NCBI GenBank assembly: GCA_903813345.2
Contig: CAIIXF020000005.1
Span: 37,639,375 to 37,703,374 of the forward strand
Length of the DNA: 64,000 bases
Direction: 5' to 3'
Source: Owenia fusiformis
Lineage: Eukaryota; Annelida; Polychaeta; Sabellida; Oweniidae
How positions within the stretch are numbered: position 1 is the stretch's first letter; every line of letters begins with the position of its first letter. Below the pieces are notes generated by a model that saw nothing but the letters and a program-made list of their open reading frames with translations, was not told where the DNA came from and ran no database searches. A program made the translations under genes and the position numbers. Shown piece by piece: positions 23,275-36,252 of the stretch.

Positions 23275-23990
23275 ATATGATTATATCTCTATCTTGACAC
23301 TCATTTCTAAATGCAAAGAATGCAATCAGTCAAGCCACGAATCTCTTTCACATTTGATCAATGTAAAAGTTGAAAAAATGAAATTTTAGATTGAGATATA
23401 AATACATATACCATTAGCCATGGGGTTTAAGAAGCGTTTCTCAAAATATTTTTATTACCCTTTAAACAATTACTTGATTGTGCATCAAAACGTAAATATA
23501 CTCTTAAATTACTGGTGTCGATGATGGTGCATACATAGGCTTACATTGATTCATGTTTCAAAATTAATTTTGAGTTTAAAGATAAACTAATGTATTAAGT
23601 TTGAAATATTTAATCACATGAACAAAAATAAATTGCAATAGTTGTTGTTTATCTTAACAAGAGAATTTTATTAAGATAATCGTTGAAATACATTGTTTTG
23701 AGTTTCCCTAAAGATAATTAATTTCAAGATTTTGTTTTCTAAGCTAAATAATATGCCAAGTCAATTCCTCGATCGACAAAATGAAAGTACAAATTAGACA
23801 CACATGTCTTCTTACATCAAAATACAACATTGTTCCGAATAGGTCAATCACTCCTCCTTGTGATATTAAGTGTTATTTAACAGTGTCGCTGGTGGTCGCT
23901 TAGGTTTTTAAACAATAACGTACATAATTTACACATTTAAGGTCGTCTTTTATTGCAATTAAAGCATGTAAATATTTCTCCAATGAGTAT
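23275..23990. other. No gene recognised
   Basis: AT-rich DNA. GGTGTCGATGATGGTG at 23514-23529 recurs at 25743-25758, with weaker relatives near 25370 and 25554, so a faint local repeat may exist. Confidence 0.35.
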
Positions 23991-23995
23991 CCCCT

Positions 23996-24856
23996 TTACA
24001 CGAGAACATTTCCCGGAATCATGAAACCAGTCGGGGCATTTAGAGCACTTGATCCATTCGAACTGCGATTGTAAATATAGTTAACACCGCATGCCTTGCA
24101 AATATTTACAGTGTCTGCTCTTTTTATCGGGCCTTTCCTTTTCTTCGCGGAAACCATTGTGTCTGAAGACTTTGAACTTGTTGATGGGGTTACTAAAGGC
24201 CGACGCTTCAATGTGGTTGAAAGAGTGGAAACGTCAGAGGGCGTCGATGCTTTACTTGACGTACTGGATGTCGGGTGTGCTCGTCGTGTGGTCCGTTTTG
24301 GTTTTAAAGATGGTTGCTCGGTGACCACCTTAGCTGCCTGCTGGGTCTTCCTAACGGTTATAAGGTTGTTCCTTTGCCAACCACAGGGTGAGGATGACGT
24401 ATCTGTTCTGCATGCGTCACAATAGCACGATAATTCTCGCGTTTCAACAATATTATCGGAAACACCTCTCACAGCATTGATTCGAAAGGTACCTGGTACT
24501 GGTTTAAGTCCCTATCTTCAATGTTTTAATAATGCGTTCTGGGATTTCTTGGATTTTCATTTGTGTCCTGGCAGTTTCACTTTGAGACTCTGAGCGTTCC
24601 CTTCAGTCTGGCGTGTTTTGATTGTTTCTCTATACTCTTGGCGTATGCGTGCCCTGTATTCCCGGGATGCCTTGTCGTTCTTTTCTCTGATCCGTTGAAG
24701 AGCTTCAACAGACAGGTTATTTCTCGGTGTATACGATGCTCGCTGTCGCAATCGTTCTTGCTCTAAGTAGCCTTTGGTATCTTTCTTTTTCTTTCCAGTC
24801 TCCCTGTACTGTAGTCTTAGGGAGTGCGTTGGAGTGCGTTGGTGAGTGCCATATTC
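23996..24856 (-). pseudogene. Remnant of a transposon-type protein gene, two blocks
   Basis: Block 1 (24856 to 24557, minus) is open for about 100 residues. It is rich in Lys, Arg, Glu and Gln, with a likely helical or coiled stretch (LQYRETGKKKK, GYLEQERLRQR, LQRIREKNDKASREYRARIR), and ends at a stop. Block 2 (24511 to 23996) begins GLKPVPGTFRINAV and contains RELSCYCDAC (C-x-C-x-x-C), a Ser/Thr/Lys/Arg-rich linker, a basic KKRKGPIKR, then NICKACG before a stop at 23996. A TAG precedes block 2, so it is either an AG-bounded exon or a separated frame. A basic N-terminal region followed by a C-terminal Cys cluster recalls multi-copy uncharacterised proteins in animal genomes. The gap is only about 45 bp, so a central region seems deleted. 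No function is assigned. Neither block starts with an in-frame ATG that I can support. Confidence 0.5.
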
Positions 24857-24859
24857 TTA

Positions 24860-26590
24860 TATCATCAGAAAGGTCTGATAAGTAAGACAGATATGTTAAT
24901 GAGAGTGTGGGAAGTTATGCACATTAATAAAATGTCACAAAAGTGATAATCCCAATGAAATATTTATTGTTTTACAATAATGGCAAGAAATACATTTCGT
25001 CTAGTGGTACACTGAACGAAACGTTTATAAATTAAGAAATATCGGGGAATGTGCATCTATATTTGTCAGTGATTTTATAAAACTATGAACTGCTCAATCA
25101 TCCCAATTCTTGTGTCACATTACCATAGCATTTCAAAACAAACAGAATATGCATCATAAGTAAATAACATGATCTGCTTAATAGATTCAATTTTACTTAT
25201 CACTATACGTTGTAATCACAATGAACAATATGCTCTAAATCCTTAGCTCGGTATCACTGTAAAATGCTACACATACAACAAAATAGTCATTTAATGAATG
25301 TAGGTTAATTTAACAAATATATAGCATTCGATTATACATGTGACCTACTTAATATGTGGATAGTATTTTGGAGTCGTATGTGGTGGAGTCGTTGATGGTC
25401 GTAAATATCTCAATCTTTACGTGGTCAAAGAATAACATCAATAAAGCGTATTTTTATATTATCAATATATATTGAGACAAACCGTCAACACCATTACTTA
25501 ACATTGAAACCTGATTTTGATTGAAAGCAGAGTGCAAAGACAACGTACTTGTAGTGTCGATGATGATTTTGAAAAATAGTACTTTACGTCGAAAAATACG
25601 TAACAAGCTAAATATGTTATATTCAAATGTATTTTGAAAATGTTTTACATCCGTTAATAAGGCAATTTATATTTCAAAGAAGTGAATGGGGGATTATCAT
25701 GAATATTGCAGAGGCTTCTCCACACCGTTGATTTCAAGCATGGTGTCGATGATGGTGCCTTCGAGGGCTACACATACCTAATGTCGATTTTCGAATAGTA
25801 AATTAGCAAATAAATTAATTCCAGCTAACGTACAATCGACACGATGCAGTCTTTATGATGAAATTATCAATTATCATAACAAAATACGTTCCAGAATATA
25901 AAAAAGTTACTGTCAATCAACATAAGGGTGATCGGTTACAAGGCAAAAAATGATAGTTTGGAATGTTCGACGATTGATAATGCGTTCAGCTTTTATAACC
26001 CTGAGATAAAAACTAAATTATAATTTGCAGGATTGGGAGACGTTTAATTTGATACCAAATACTCATGGTAGAGCGTATATTAAATAGCGGAATAAAAACA
26101 TATAGTCATGTAACATAAAATTCGTTATAATGAAAGGAATACGTGGCCTGAGTGAATATAGCATGTTAATAAAGAGTTGGCTATACGCCTTGGTCCTACA
26201 TGTATCTCGAATAAAGAAAGCCATATAGATAAATTTTGTAAATTATATTTTTAATTGACTGTTAAACACCTTTAATCTTTTAAGTTACATTTAAATTTAA
26301 GGACAAATACAACTAATGAATGTATTGCTGTACTTCTTCGAGAAAAAGCCACTTTCTTGACCTTATGCGATATATGTCAAAATCCAAAATGCATAACTGA
26401 GAAGTAACAGATAACTAAGTAATCACTGATGAAAATATCTGATCAGATGTTTCTGTATATTTCGTCAGTCACTTTTCACAAACGGTTAATTTATTTTAGA
26501 CTGTCACAGTACTCGACTAAAATAAGTCTGTTTTTTGTTTTTAGTATATACTGTGTATTTTTATTCTTTTTAGCCTGAGACGTAAATAAA
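24860..26590. other. No gene recognised
   Basis: AT-rich DNA. GTGTCGATGATGGTG at 25744 echoes 23515. Nothing else could be supported. Confidence 0.4.
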
Positions 26591-26640
26591 TTATAAAGCT
26601 AAACTAAACTAAACTAAAAAAACTAACTAAACTAAAACCA
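26560..26640 (+). repeat. Short (CTAAA)n tract, possible retroposon tail
   Basis: GACGTAAATAAATTATAAAG leads into CTAAACTAAACTAAACTAAA and degenerate continuation to 26637. An AT-rich lead followed by a pentanucleotide tail resembles the 3' end of a truncated non-LTR element. The 5' part cannot be recognised. Confidence 0.4.
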
Positions 26641-28540
26641 GCGTATTTGTAATTAGGTTAAAGGCTACAATAGATCACATATAATTGTTTCGCTCTTAAT
26701 TGATGAACGCCATTCCAATTCCAGAATCCCAATTTACAGGAAAGTGTTCATAGAATAGGTTAAAGAATAAATTTTCTTGCATATTCAGGGTAATTTGTCA
26801 AGAGTGTTATGTGTAAAATTATGTGTCATGAGACTAAGTATAAGATGATTAATATTAGATCCAGACGCAGAGCAATTTCACGACCAGTGATCTTTTAGAT
26901 TGTTATTAAAAACAGTTGTCCACCTATTTTCTCATAATTTCACCATGTTTTAAACTTGTACGAGAAAATGTCACAACTGCATTTTGATCAATTTATCAGA
27001 TGTGCTATATCGTTAATCAGAGGAAAATATATAAGGTACATGTAGCTGTCTGACATTACCAGAACTGACTAAGAAAGGCAATGATGAAGCCAGTCAATCC
27101 ACGTCACAATTTTCGTCTAGGTTTCAAATCTCTTACCGCCGATCTCTATTAATTTAATATAAAATATTCAAAAGTTACCAGGAAAGTGCCCTAAACTGTT
27201 TTGCCCAGGCAACTTGAAAGTAAGAATACTTCGAAAGGGATTTATGATCAATCACATCACTTTTGCATCTAAATTTCACTTAACAAATACAACTGACATG
27301 AGAACGACCAAACAAAATACCCCTGTTCCTGCACGTGTTTGTTCCTATTTGATTACATCTGAAAATGAAGTTGTCCGTTGAATCCAAACCGTACGAGTAG
27401 GTCAGTGACGTCTTCTGATTTTGAATATTAACCCTAATATCCATAATTGTATTTGTATAAGATTTCGTATTTTCATCACGTCTCGTGGTCAGTTTGCTTA
27501 TACCTTTCTTAATATCGTCACAGGAAGGACTGAATTCTTCATCATTCTTATTCTTATTCATGATCGGGTAGCTTTGTAAATTAGTAAAGAGATATGTTAT
27601 GTCTAGAAGCTGTTTAGATTTTTTAAAGTCACTATCTAAAATGTACTAACGATTGTTAGGACTCATCAAGATGAAAATCAAATAAATGATAATTCAGTTG
27701 TTTATATTCTTTCCTTCTAAAAGCAACCCCAATCTGTAATGAAGTTCCATTCTATCCACTGACTGGTGGAACGTTTCTAGCGCCATATAATTGATTAGAA
27801 ACATTTGACTGTCTTTAGATGTGTTCAATCACAATATGGTTTGAATGTGATATCAATTTTGTCAATAAATCAACACCAATGGCCTATGTTTAGCCTTTTC
27901 GGTTACGTATATCGTGTTACTCAGACACTTGAAAGAGTGGTGAAATCTTTGGATGATTGAACGCGACTTTCTTGTTTAAATTCTAGACAGGCCAATTTCT
28001 TTCTCTGATTCAGTGCTTGGATTGAAGGGATGGCTTTATTTCATAATTGCTCTGTGCCATTGGCCAAATGCCACTTGGTCATTTATGAAATAACGAATGT
28101 GGAAATAAACGATCTCATTTGACCTATTCTTCCGGATCTCCTTCAATGTGACAATCACCAGCCATCTCTCAGTGACCCTACAATAATACAATAATACATA
28201 AAATCCAGAGTCATGTCCATATTCATACAGACACAACTAATCAATTACGACTTCAATAAAATTAATTATATATTATTGTTATCTGAGTGATGAAAAAAGA
28301 ATTATTTCCTGTCTTGAAACGTAGATGAAATAAAGTTTCCTGAGAGGAATTTTCCTTTGAAAAAGAAACCGTCATAAAACGTATTGTGATATGTTTTCCA
28401 TCGCAGTTTCCAATAAGTGGGCAGTAAACATGAGGAAGATGACAGAATACATGTTAACACGGTCATAAAGTACTGCCAGAATGTTATAAACAACAATTCG
28501 GACGGTGATTTCATTCAATGTATTGCAACTGTTATTTAGA
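26641..28540. other. No gene recognised
   Basis: Unique AT-rich DNA. A hydrophilic minus-strand frame at 27280-27561 (93 codons, several Cys near its C-terminus) has no recognisable domain and no supporting context. Confidence 0.4.
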
Positions 28541-28544
28541 CATA

Positions 28545-28766
28545 CACTCCCCTCCATAGGTTTGGTAAAAGGAAGTTTCCTTAAAAGGAAGGTTCCTTTT
28601 AGAATCACTTAGCCTGTTTATGTTTGCTGTTTGAAAAAATACACCAAATTAGCCATCAGTTTCACAACTTCTGTAATTAAGGGACAGAACTAAGTTCTAA
28701 GGTTTGCCAGACTTTGGAATGCTATCAACTGACGACTTTCGGTTTCTAAACTTATCAAGAGGAGTG
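28545..28766. mobile_element. Small MITE, CACTCC family, complete copy
   Basis: TA-CACTCCCCTCCATAGGTTTG opens the element and CAAGAGGAGTG-TA closes it (TA at 28543-28544 and 28767-28768). Length is 222 bp. Sub-terminal GGAAGTTTCC and TCGGTTTCTAAACTT are partners in the inverted repeat. TA flanks suggest mariner-type insertion. Other copies are at 10033, 55110 and a solo end at 3110. Confidence 0.8.
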
Positions 28767-28768
28767 TA

Positions 28769-30590
28769 TATCTGCACCAGTGGTGGAACGCGCACTTTCA
28801 GTTCATTGACACTCTTCTGTAGGTAAGTCACAAATTGTGTTAGTATAGTTATTAGGGATAATCAATACTTATATTTCTAAATAAACGTTTTTTCTCATAT
28901 CATAAGATTCAATTTGAGGACTGCAGTATTTTCTCTGTAATCAGCAAAAAATTATTTCGAAAAAACAGTGTTACTAATGAGTTTCTAACAGCTGAACTTA
29001 TGCCGATGGTTTATGGTTTTATGGGCATCGATTATTTAATAAAAAACAACCTAGTCTAATATATTTTATTCCTTTATCTTGAAGTTAAGAATGTTCGCAT
29101 TGTGAGTCGATATTCACCTGATTTGCCTGATTGAGATTGCCTAATTTAATTATTTGTAAAACGTCTTTTCCTCGGGGAATACTTATCACCTAAAGATGAT
29201 CAAAGTCAGAAGCTTCTCATTGTAAATGGACGTAAAGCTGAGACAAAATGATATTGCTTTGGAGTCCGACTGTGTTTCAGCAATTGATGTCAGAAGCTTA
29301 AGTAAAACATTAAGTTCATTTGTATTACAATCAAAATAAATTGTAAAATATTACCTATGAAAATGGAATGCTTTTCATGTCCAGTGACCTATTGGCGTAA
29401 TCTGGAACAACCTCCAGGAACGCCTCCTTAGTTGAACACTTTTGATTTACAACTTAATACACAGATTACACGTATATTGATACATCCAAGCGTTTTTGAA
29501 ATGATTATTCGATGGTCATACATAATGTTGCTTTATGTAACAGCATGCCTTCGATTTATTTAGCTTTGGTTATATTTTTCTTGGATTATTTTACGATGTC
29601 TGTTGTTGCCCATTGTGTTTTCTGACTGCATTATCTCTAGTACAATAATAGGATGCCAAATGTTGGCTGTTGGAGAACTGAATGGAATGTTAGAGATGAA
29701 GAGGTGGTAACCTTTGTTCTCATACAACTATGACATTGATTAGTGATGATTTATGATTATTTCTTGTTTTCATTTTCCATTTTGACTCCAAAAAACGTTT
29801 ATCTTTTTTTTGCTTGTTGTACGTAGCATTTCCATTTGCGATTTAGGGTGACCACGAAATTTACAAGTAATGCTTGATGTGAATTTACGAACATGCATAC
29901 CATACTCAAACGTGCAAAATCCATTACTGAATTATTTACACATTATAATTTGATTACATTACTACATTCTTGGCACTTTAAAGGAAACAGTACATTATTC
30001 TTAAATTAGAATAGGTATCACAGATACATGTAATTATCAGTATTCATTAACAGAACCTCTAATACCATCATTCAATATTTCGAGTGTTCACCTGCGCCAT
30101 TGGAGATTAAAGTTGTATTCTGACATGTATTTGAGCTGATAATATGTAGGACTGTAAACTACTACTAGCCATCGTACCATATTCCAAGAATCGTACGCTG
30201 CACACCAGTGACATATCTTATCATTGAACATGTCATAATTACACCGATTTATAAAAAGTGTAAGAGAGAAAGTTAATTTCGTTTGATTCGTTTAGTGTAA
30301 ATAAAAATGCAGCAGAAAGTGTTGCACTAACTGAAGAATGGTTACAAAAACATTACGACTTGGTCTCTGTTTAATTAACATTGTTGAGCATAGAGCGCAA
30401 GACCATCGGCTTCACTAAATATGTCCGGGCTACTAATCGGGGCATTGTCTTAAAATTCAATTGATTACAGATATCAAAGAAGCAATCGAAACAGCACAGA
30501 GTATTACTTCAAACAAGATCATTCAACGAATATTTAAAACAATATACAGTATAATCCCTACTCTATCATTTATAGCAATAAAACTTGAGC
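28769..30590. other. No gene recognised
   Basis: Unique AT-rich DNA without coding or repeat signals that I could support. Confidence 0.4.
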
Positions 30591-30593
30591 TAA

Positions 30594-31394
30594 CCCACAC
30601 CAAACTAGTTCTTACCCGTTCTTGCCAGTCCTACGAAAATGTCGTAAAACGGGCTCAATCTGGCTGCGGTCGGGATATATGTCTAAAATAATTAGCTACT
30701 TCGTTCATAAACAGTCTTCAATACGTCCATCTCATTCGCAGTTCGTTCAGGTCGCACCACGTCGGTGTGCAATGTAGTATAAACGGTCCCTTAGTCTAGA
30801 AGGTCATCATGACCTGATTACAGAACGGTATGGTCGCCATCGAATTTTGAATCGATTCAAAATTCTAAAATCACCTTCCCGTCTGAGGACGTTCATGAAG
30901 TTCGTAAATAGACCTTAGAAAGTTGCAGCTATGTTCATTCCGTTCGCACACAGTTTAAAACCCGAGTTTTGAAGAACGCAGTGGCAACTTGTTTGGTGTG
31001 ATAGCTATATTTTTGCTAACTCGTTCATAAGCAGTCTTAAATACGTTCTTAGTCAGTTTAAACCCGTTGGCAATTAGTTCTACCTCGTTCTCAATACGTC
31101 CTCGGACAGTCCAACTCGTTGTAAAAACGTCCCTAGTAGGATTGAAGTACGACGGCTCCGTTCGTAGTACGTCCAGCTCGTCGTTAGTACGTTGTCACTC
31201 GTTCTAATTGTAGAACGTGACAACCACTAGAACATTTTGAACATGTTCTAAGTTCTAGGGGACCTACCCGTTCGAGTACGTTCGATGAAGTTTGCAAATA
31301 GACCCCAAACGGTTCTTAGTACGTCCAGTCCGTTTACACAGTTGAAGCCCGTTTTCGAGAACGCAGTGAGAACTAGTTTGGTGTGATAGTAGGG
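30594..31394. mobile_element. PIF/Harbinger-type MITE, copy 2, composite
   Basis: Flanked by TAA at 30591-30593 and 31395-31397. Its ends are CCCACACCAAACTAGTTCTT and GAGAACTAGTTTGGTGTGAT plus AGTAGGG, matching the family at 17603-18223. It is 180 bp longer than copy 1. An internal TTTGGTGTGATAGCT (about 30993) is followed by a second copy of the post-terminal sequence ACTCGTTCATAAGCAGTC, so it reads as one element fused to, or partly duplicated within, another. The interior is again rich in CGTTC and ACGTCC. Confidence 0.8.
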
Positions 31395-31401
31395 TAACAT
31401 A

Positions 31402-31794
31402 CAGGGTGTCCCAAGCAATTGTATCGAGATAAAAACGATGAAGGACTATTACCTTGAAATTTAGTCTTCTGATGGACAATTTGGAACTATTATTCACACC
31501 TAGAAGTTTTCTAGGTAACTCTAGTTTTAGAGAAAATATGTTTTGTACCACAACTAGATTCCAATGTTGTACCGAGATAAACATGCGGATATTGTTGACA
31601 TTCTGCCATCTGATGATCAATAATTGGTTTAAGGGAAAAACATTGTTAAATTTAGTTCACCATATCGATACCTATCCTTTCTCTGAAGTTTTAACTGCTA
31701 ATTAAAAATAAATATAAATATTGTATGAGAAAAATTCAGCTTTTTCAATGAAGGAAAATAGTTCTCATTTGGATACAATTTTAGGGACACTCTG
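31402..31794. mobile_element. Mariner-type MITE (CAGGGTGTCCC ends)
   Basis: CAGGGTGTCCCAAGCAATTG at 31402 and CAATTTTAGGGACACTCTG at its far end form imperfect inverted termini. TA lies on both sides (31400-31401 and 31795-31796). It sits only 4 bp from the end of the neighbouring Harbinger-type MITE. It contains the GTTCACCATATCGATACC segment shared with 12.5 and 13.7 kb. No transposase. Confidence 0.8.
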
Positions 31795-34257
31795 TAGACC
31801 CATCATTACATGCTTCACGCCTACTGGCAACAAATGATTCAAATATGGAAATAAAATTATATAATTATTTAATTTACAATAATAGCATAATAACTGTCTA
31901 ACATAATGAAACATGCCTCAAATCTAGATCCCCTGAATACATGGAATAGTTAATTTTCGAAGAGCAACCATAATTTGATAGATAGTTGGGCACAGGAAAT
32001 TACAAATGTAATTTAATGGATCTGGGTGATGGGTCAGATTCATTGAAGGCCTGAAATACGCTCGTAACTTTATGATGATCAACACATAGTATTCTGCTGC
32101 TTCTATCAGTCTGAATATGGGATGGATTCTATAAAATCAAAAACCCTTTTAGTTTTCATGATTGGCAGTTCAATTAATGTGTTGCTGAGGCCTTATTTTC
32201 TAAAGTACCAAAACGACGAGACGTTTAATACTACATATACAGACAGATTATCAGTTGTCACTATGATTTTTACTAACCTGGACAATTTGAGTAACAATTG
32301 GTGTTAAAAGGTATACCTACGCATAAATCAGAATAATTTCCAAATCTCGTGGAATTGATCGGAACAGTTGTGTTAGAGCCAGTATTTCCAATCTGGCAGA
32401 TGATATAGAAATGTTCTGACGTTCAGCGCACTCTGAACTGATGTGATTGACATATTGCTTGTGCACATCCGATACTATATATCCGATAAACAACAAGATA
32501 ATAGTTCAGCAGAGAATAAGAGCACCTTTTGTTCCAGGCTAGAAGTTGAACATCTCAATAAATCAGAAAGAAACGGAACTTTTTTAATAACCATACACAA
32601 CAGTATTAATAATATAGATCGTAAGATAGCGAACTATCATGCTGATCACAATTTGTCAAAAAAGATTTAGTGTGGCATAACAATGAATATCTGACTAATA
32701 TTTGCGCGGCGCCCTATAAATGTTGAATCTGTTCTGCGTACCATAGATGCCAACTCAAACTTGATTAGTAGATACACAACTCAGCACACATCTTGAAGCA
32801 ATGCATTGCAAGAGGCTACAGAATGAGATTGAGGACCTTTGTGCTTTTTATATATCCTTGGAGAGATGTTTAAATAATCATCTTTACAATTAGAAATTAC
32901 AGTTTCACACATTCAGGCTTACACTACGATATAACATCGCTGATTATAGTACACATTTATCGAACATTATTCATATTATTTGGAGTAACTTTCGTTGGAT
33001 CTTCGGAATTTATTAATATCAAGTGATGAACAATAGCAAATATGTTTTAACTAACGGATTGAGGACTACTCACAAATATCAAAGTAAGTATTATTTTTGT
33101 AGACTGTTTTATTCAGAATTTACAAATAATCCTGGTTATTATGCTTATTTGAAATAATGCTGAGCAGTCTGCAGATTGCCTACAGCACGCCTGATAACTT
33201 ACCATTTAGTGTATGTTAAACATGAGCTCGTATGTAAAACGATCTTACAACCTTAAAAATACATCTCTGTTACAGGACATATTTGTACATCATTCATGTT
33301 ATGTACACCGATATGGAGCTATGGGGTGACATTTCTTTCCTGATCCCTGAGTATCTATCGGACAGAACGAAAACTTGAAAGGGTTTTGTTTCATTCGATT
33401 CTGTGTAAACACGAGTTATCAGTATAACAGCTTTGTAAATGATTGTATCTGTTAACCTTGAATAGCTCGCCTATTTGGTGGGTTGGGAAAAAGTAAATGT
33501 AAGTTGTAACGTCATCAGACACGATCAGATAAAAACTTTTAAAGAAATTAGGGAGTTATGAGAAACCCATCTGGAATGAATTTGTAATACCAACAAGTAA
33601 GACATATGCGGGATGTTTATAGTATTTCCATATAGCTAACATTGGTGTGGGACTATCTCAGGGAGAAGGCATCATAATAACATCTGATAACCATAACTGA
33701 TGGGCAACTTGCCTTATTCATCAAAAGTAATAAATTATTGAAATTACTGATTTTAATTGAATTCTATCCTGGTGTTTTTCGTGGCGTACCTGCAAATGAT
33801 AATGGTTTTTATAAGAAACAGATGAACATGTAGTTTGGAAAATATATAAGGTCTTGTTAGAAGAAATACTGGCCTAAATCATTTGAAAAGTTGCGCAGAG
33901 TTATTCTTTATCATATAGTTGCCTGATTCTGTCTCCTCTAAGATGTTGAGCTTATATTTGATATTCATATAGTATAATTAGTTTTTCACCGTTTTAATTA
34001 GTCCATCAGTGAAAGGAGATTGTTTCCTGATCATTTCTGTCCATATTGCCAAACAACTCACCCTTATTGTTAATACGCTCATTCTTTCTTATATCAAAGT
34101 AACCTTATTCTGCGACTGTAGAGTATAATATTTTCTTATTAGTGACATCTCCAAATCTATCACTGCCTACATCCTAAATTAGAAGAGAAAAACACAATTC
34201 AAAAGAAACATAGTTGAGAACGGCTCGATGCCACAGCGGATATATATACGTTTCAAA

Positions 34258-34437
34258 TTACAAGTCATACTTGTCCAGTTACAAGTCATACTTGTCAAGT
34301 CGCAAGTTGTATGTGTTACTTTGCAAGTAATACTTGTCCAGTTACAATCCATACTTGTCAAGTCGCAAGTTATATGTGTTACTTTGCAAGTCATACTTGC
34401 CAAGTTACAAGTCATACTTGTCAAGTCACAAGTTAAA
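34258..34437. repeat. Minisatellite: 21-bp units in 63-bp higher-order repeats
   Basis: Units of about 21 bp (TTACAAGTCATACTTGTCAA and variants) alternate in three types. The triplet pattern repeats every 63 bp: ACAAGTCATACTTGTCAAGT at 34281 and 34407, with the equivalent ACAATCCATACTTGTCAAGT at 34344. ACAAGT and ACTTGT within a unit are inverted. Both strands are open over the array because 21 is a multiple of 3. The array is absent at the equivalent place in copy B. Confidence 0.9.
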
Positions 34438-36252
34438 CTAGTAATTGCATCCCATCTTTCTTCTTTAGGTCAGTAGAATTTGGTCAGATATTTTCCGTTG
34501 TCTGTCAGGCTTCATAGCTGGTTGTTAGATTTCTGACTATATACACTCGTTTATCAATGTTTGTTTATCTATATCTAGAGGGAAATCGGGCGATAGTGAA
34601 CTCAGGCATTACCTTCAGTTTGGTTCTTGATTATATCAAAACTACGATGTTCAATCAAGATAATGTTAACTCTTACGATAAAAAGAGATAGTAACTTGTC
34701 ATCGTGATCAACATCAGAGTAAACAAAAGGTGCGTTGGTTTGATTCAACATACTAATGCATTGTGGGATCCACAGCCTTTACTATCCTTTTGGAATAGTC
34801 TCTCAAAAGCGTTAGGTAAAGAGGGACTATGATTAATCAGAATGATACTAATGGAATATCTGGAAAGTGTGAACCTTATCATTACCTAAAATGCAGCAAC
34901 GCCGTTTAGCAACTTTGTTTCATGAAAATGATCCGGTCTGCTTTTTCGGTTAATTCGCGACATCCCCATTTTTAGTTATATTAGACACATCTTTTTCAAT
35001 AACTTTCATATTTGATTTAAAGTACTTTCTCATGCATTTAATGAGGACACATTGGTTTTAATACTTCACACTCTAAATCCCTTCACCCCCGCTGTTACTG
35101 TCACTTTAAGTTTAGTTTTTCAAGTTTAAATAATTATTACATTTTAGTATCATTAGTATGTAATTGAATAAATTTGAAATAGATTAATAAATGAAAACAA
35201 TAATGGTCAATTATGATAGTGTTACCGACCCTTACAAAACTTAATATATATATCATCGAAATAAACAAAATATACCTGATCTGGGACATTTGTGCCTTGC
35301 CTCGTCTTGAAACAGACGCTCGATGATAGCTTTCTCTTATTACGTAATTAACCGAACAGAATGCATACACTTCGTGGCACTTATCTTTCACTTATCTTGG
35401 AAGTAGCTCTTTAACAGCATCTTATGTAATAGTTACCCATGTTTCAAGGGTGTCGATGTTTCTAATCAACGTTAGTTGCCACTGATGTACATTGTATACA
35501 CAAGTGGAGAGAGAATCTACAAAAATACCATATCTAATTATTCTATATTTGATCACAGACATGAAGGATGCTATGCAAATAGATCGTGAACTACGAAGAT
35601 ACCTTTTTATCATGTATTTTCGTATGTTGGTTTAAGCCTGTTCGATCGTAATTTGAATGAGATTGTTTATATAAAGTGCTTATATAATATATTGAATATT
35701 TAACAATTCAAATAGTTCCAAATCAATATATGATATACAAATAATGGCCATGGGTTATGGTGAATCAACTCTAGATTCCTGGATGGTAATAGAAACGTAA
35801 CAAAATCGAACTTGTAACATAACATTTGGGCATTCTCACTTACAGGAGTTGTGCATCAATAACAGCCGGTCAGGTATCGATTGTCGACATTTTAGGATAG
35901 TTGTAGTTATGCGTAGATACTGTATAAGCAAGGGCGAACGTAATACCCGGAACGTTCGCAAATTGGCGTTCGGTTTTTTACCGCATCCGATTTGAATTAG
36001 CCAATAAATGATAGGGGTATGAAAACTTGAAATTTATTCCGACGATGTGTCTCACCCCCCTCTGGACATAAAGTCCTGAGCTGAATATTTCAGCACATGC
36101 TGATGATTGGTAAGTAAAAACAATCTATCTTTATAACGTAACATATTTTCTATAGTTTAGTGAATTACGGTCACGAACCGTTCGGAAACAACAGTTTGAA
36201 AACGAAGATTGTCCGCGTCCGTTTTGATTGCGCTGACAAGAAACCAACGGCA

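Noticed and set aside
27280-27561. 93-codon hydrophilic minus-strand frame with Cys residues
   Set aside because: No recognisable domain, no paralogue in the window and no splice or promoter context; chance cannot be excluded.
31264-31705. Overlapping frames of 118 and 83 codons on opposite strands
   Set aside because: They straddle two adjacent MITEs, so no continuous ancestral gene is possible.
34179-34476. Repetitive 81-82 codon frames on both strands
   Set aside because: Produced by the 21/63-bp minisatellite, whose period is a multiple of three; no gene context.
34773-34815. Possible conserved exon between CCACAG and TTAGGTAAAG
   Set aside because: The duplicate copy has a 1-bp insertion in the middle and weak pyrimidine support upstream, so a coding exon is not supported; kept only as a conserved island.
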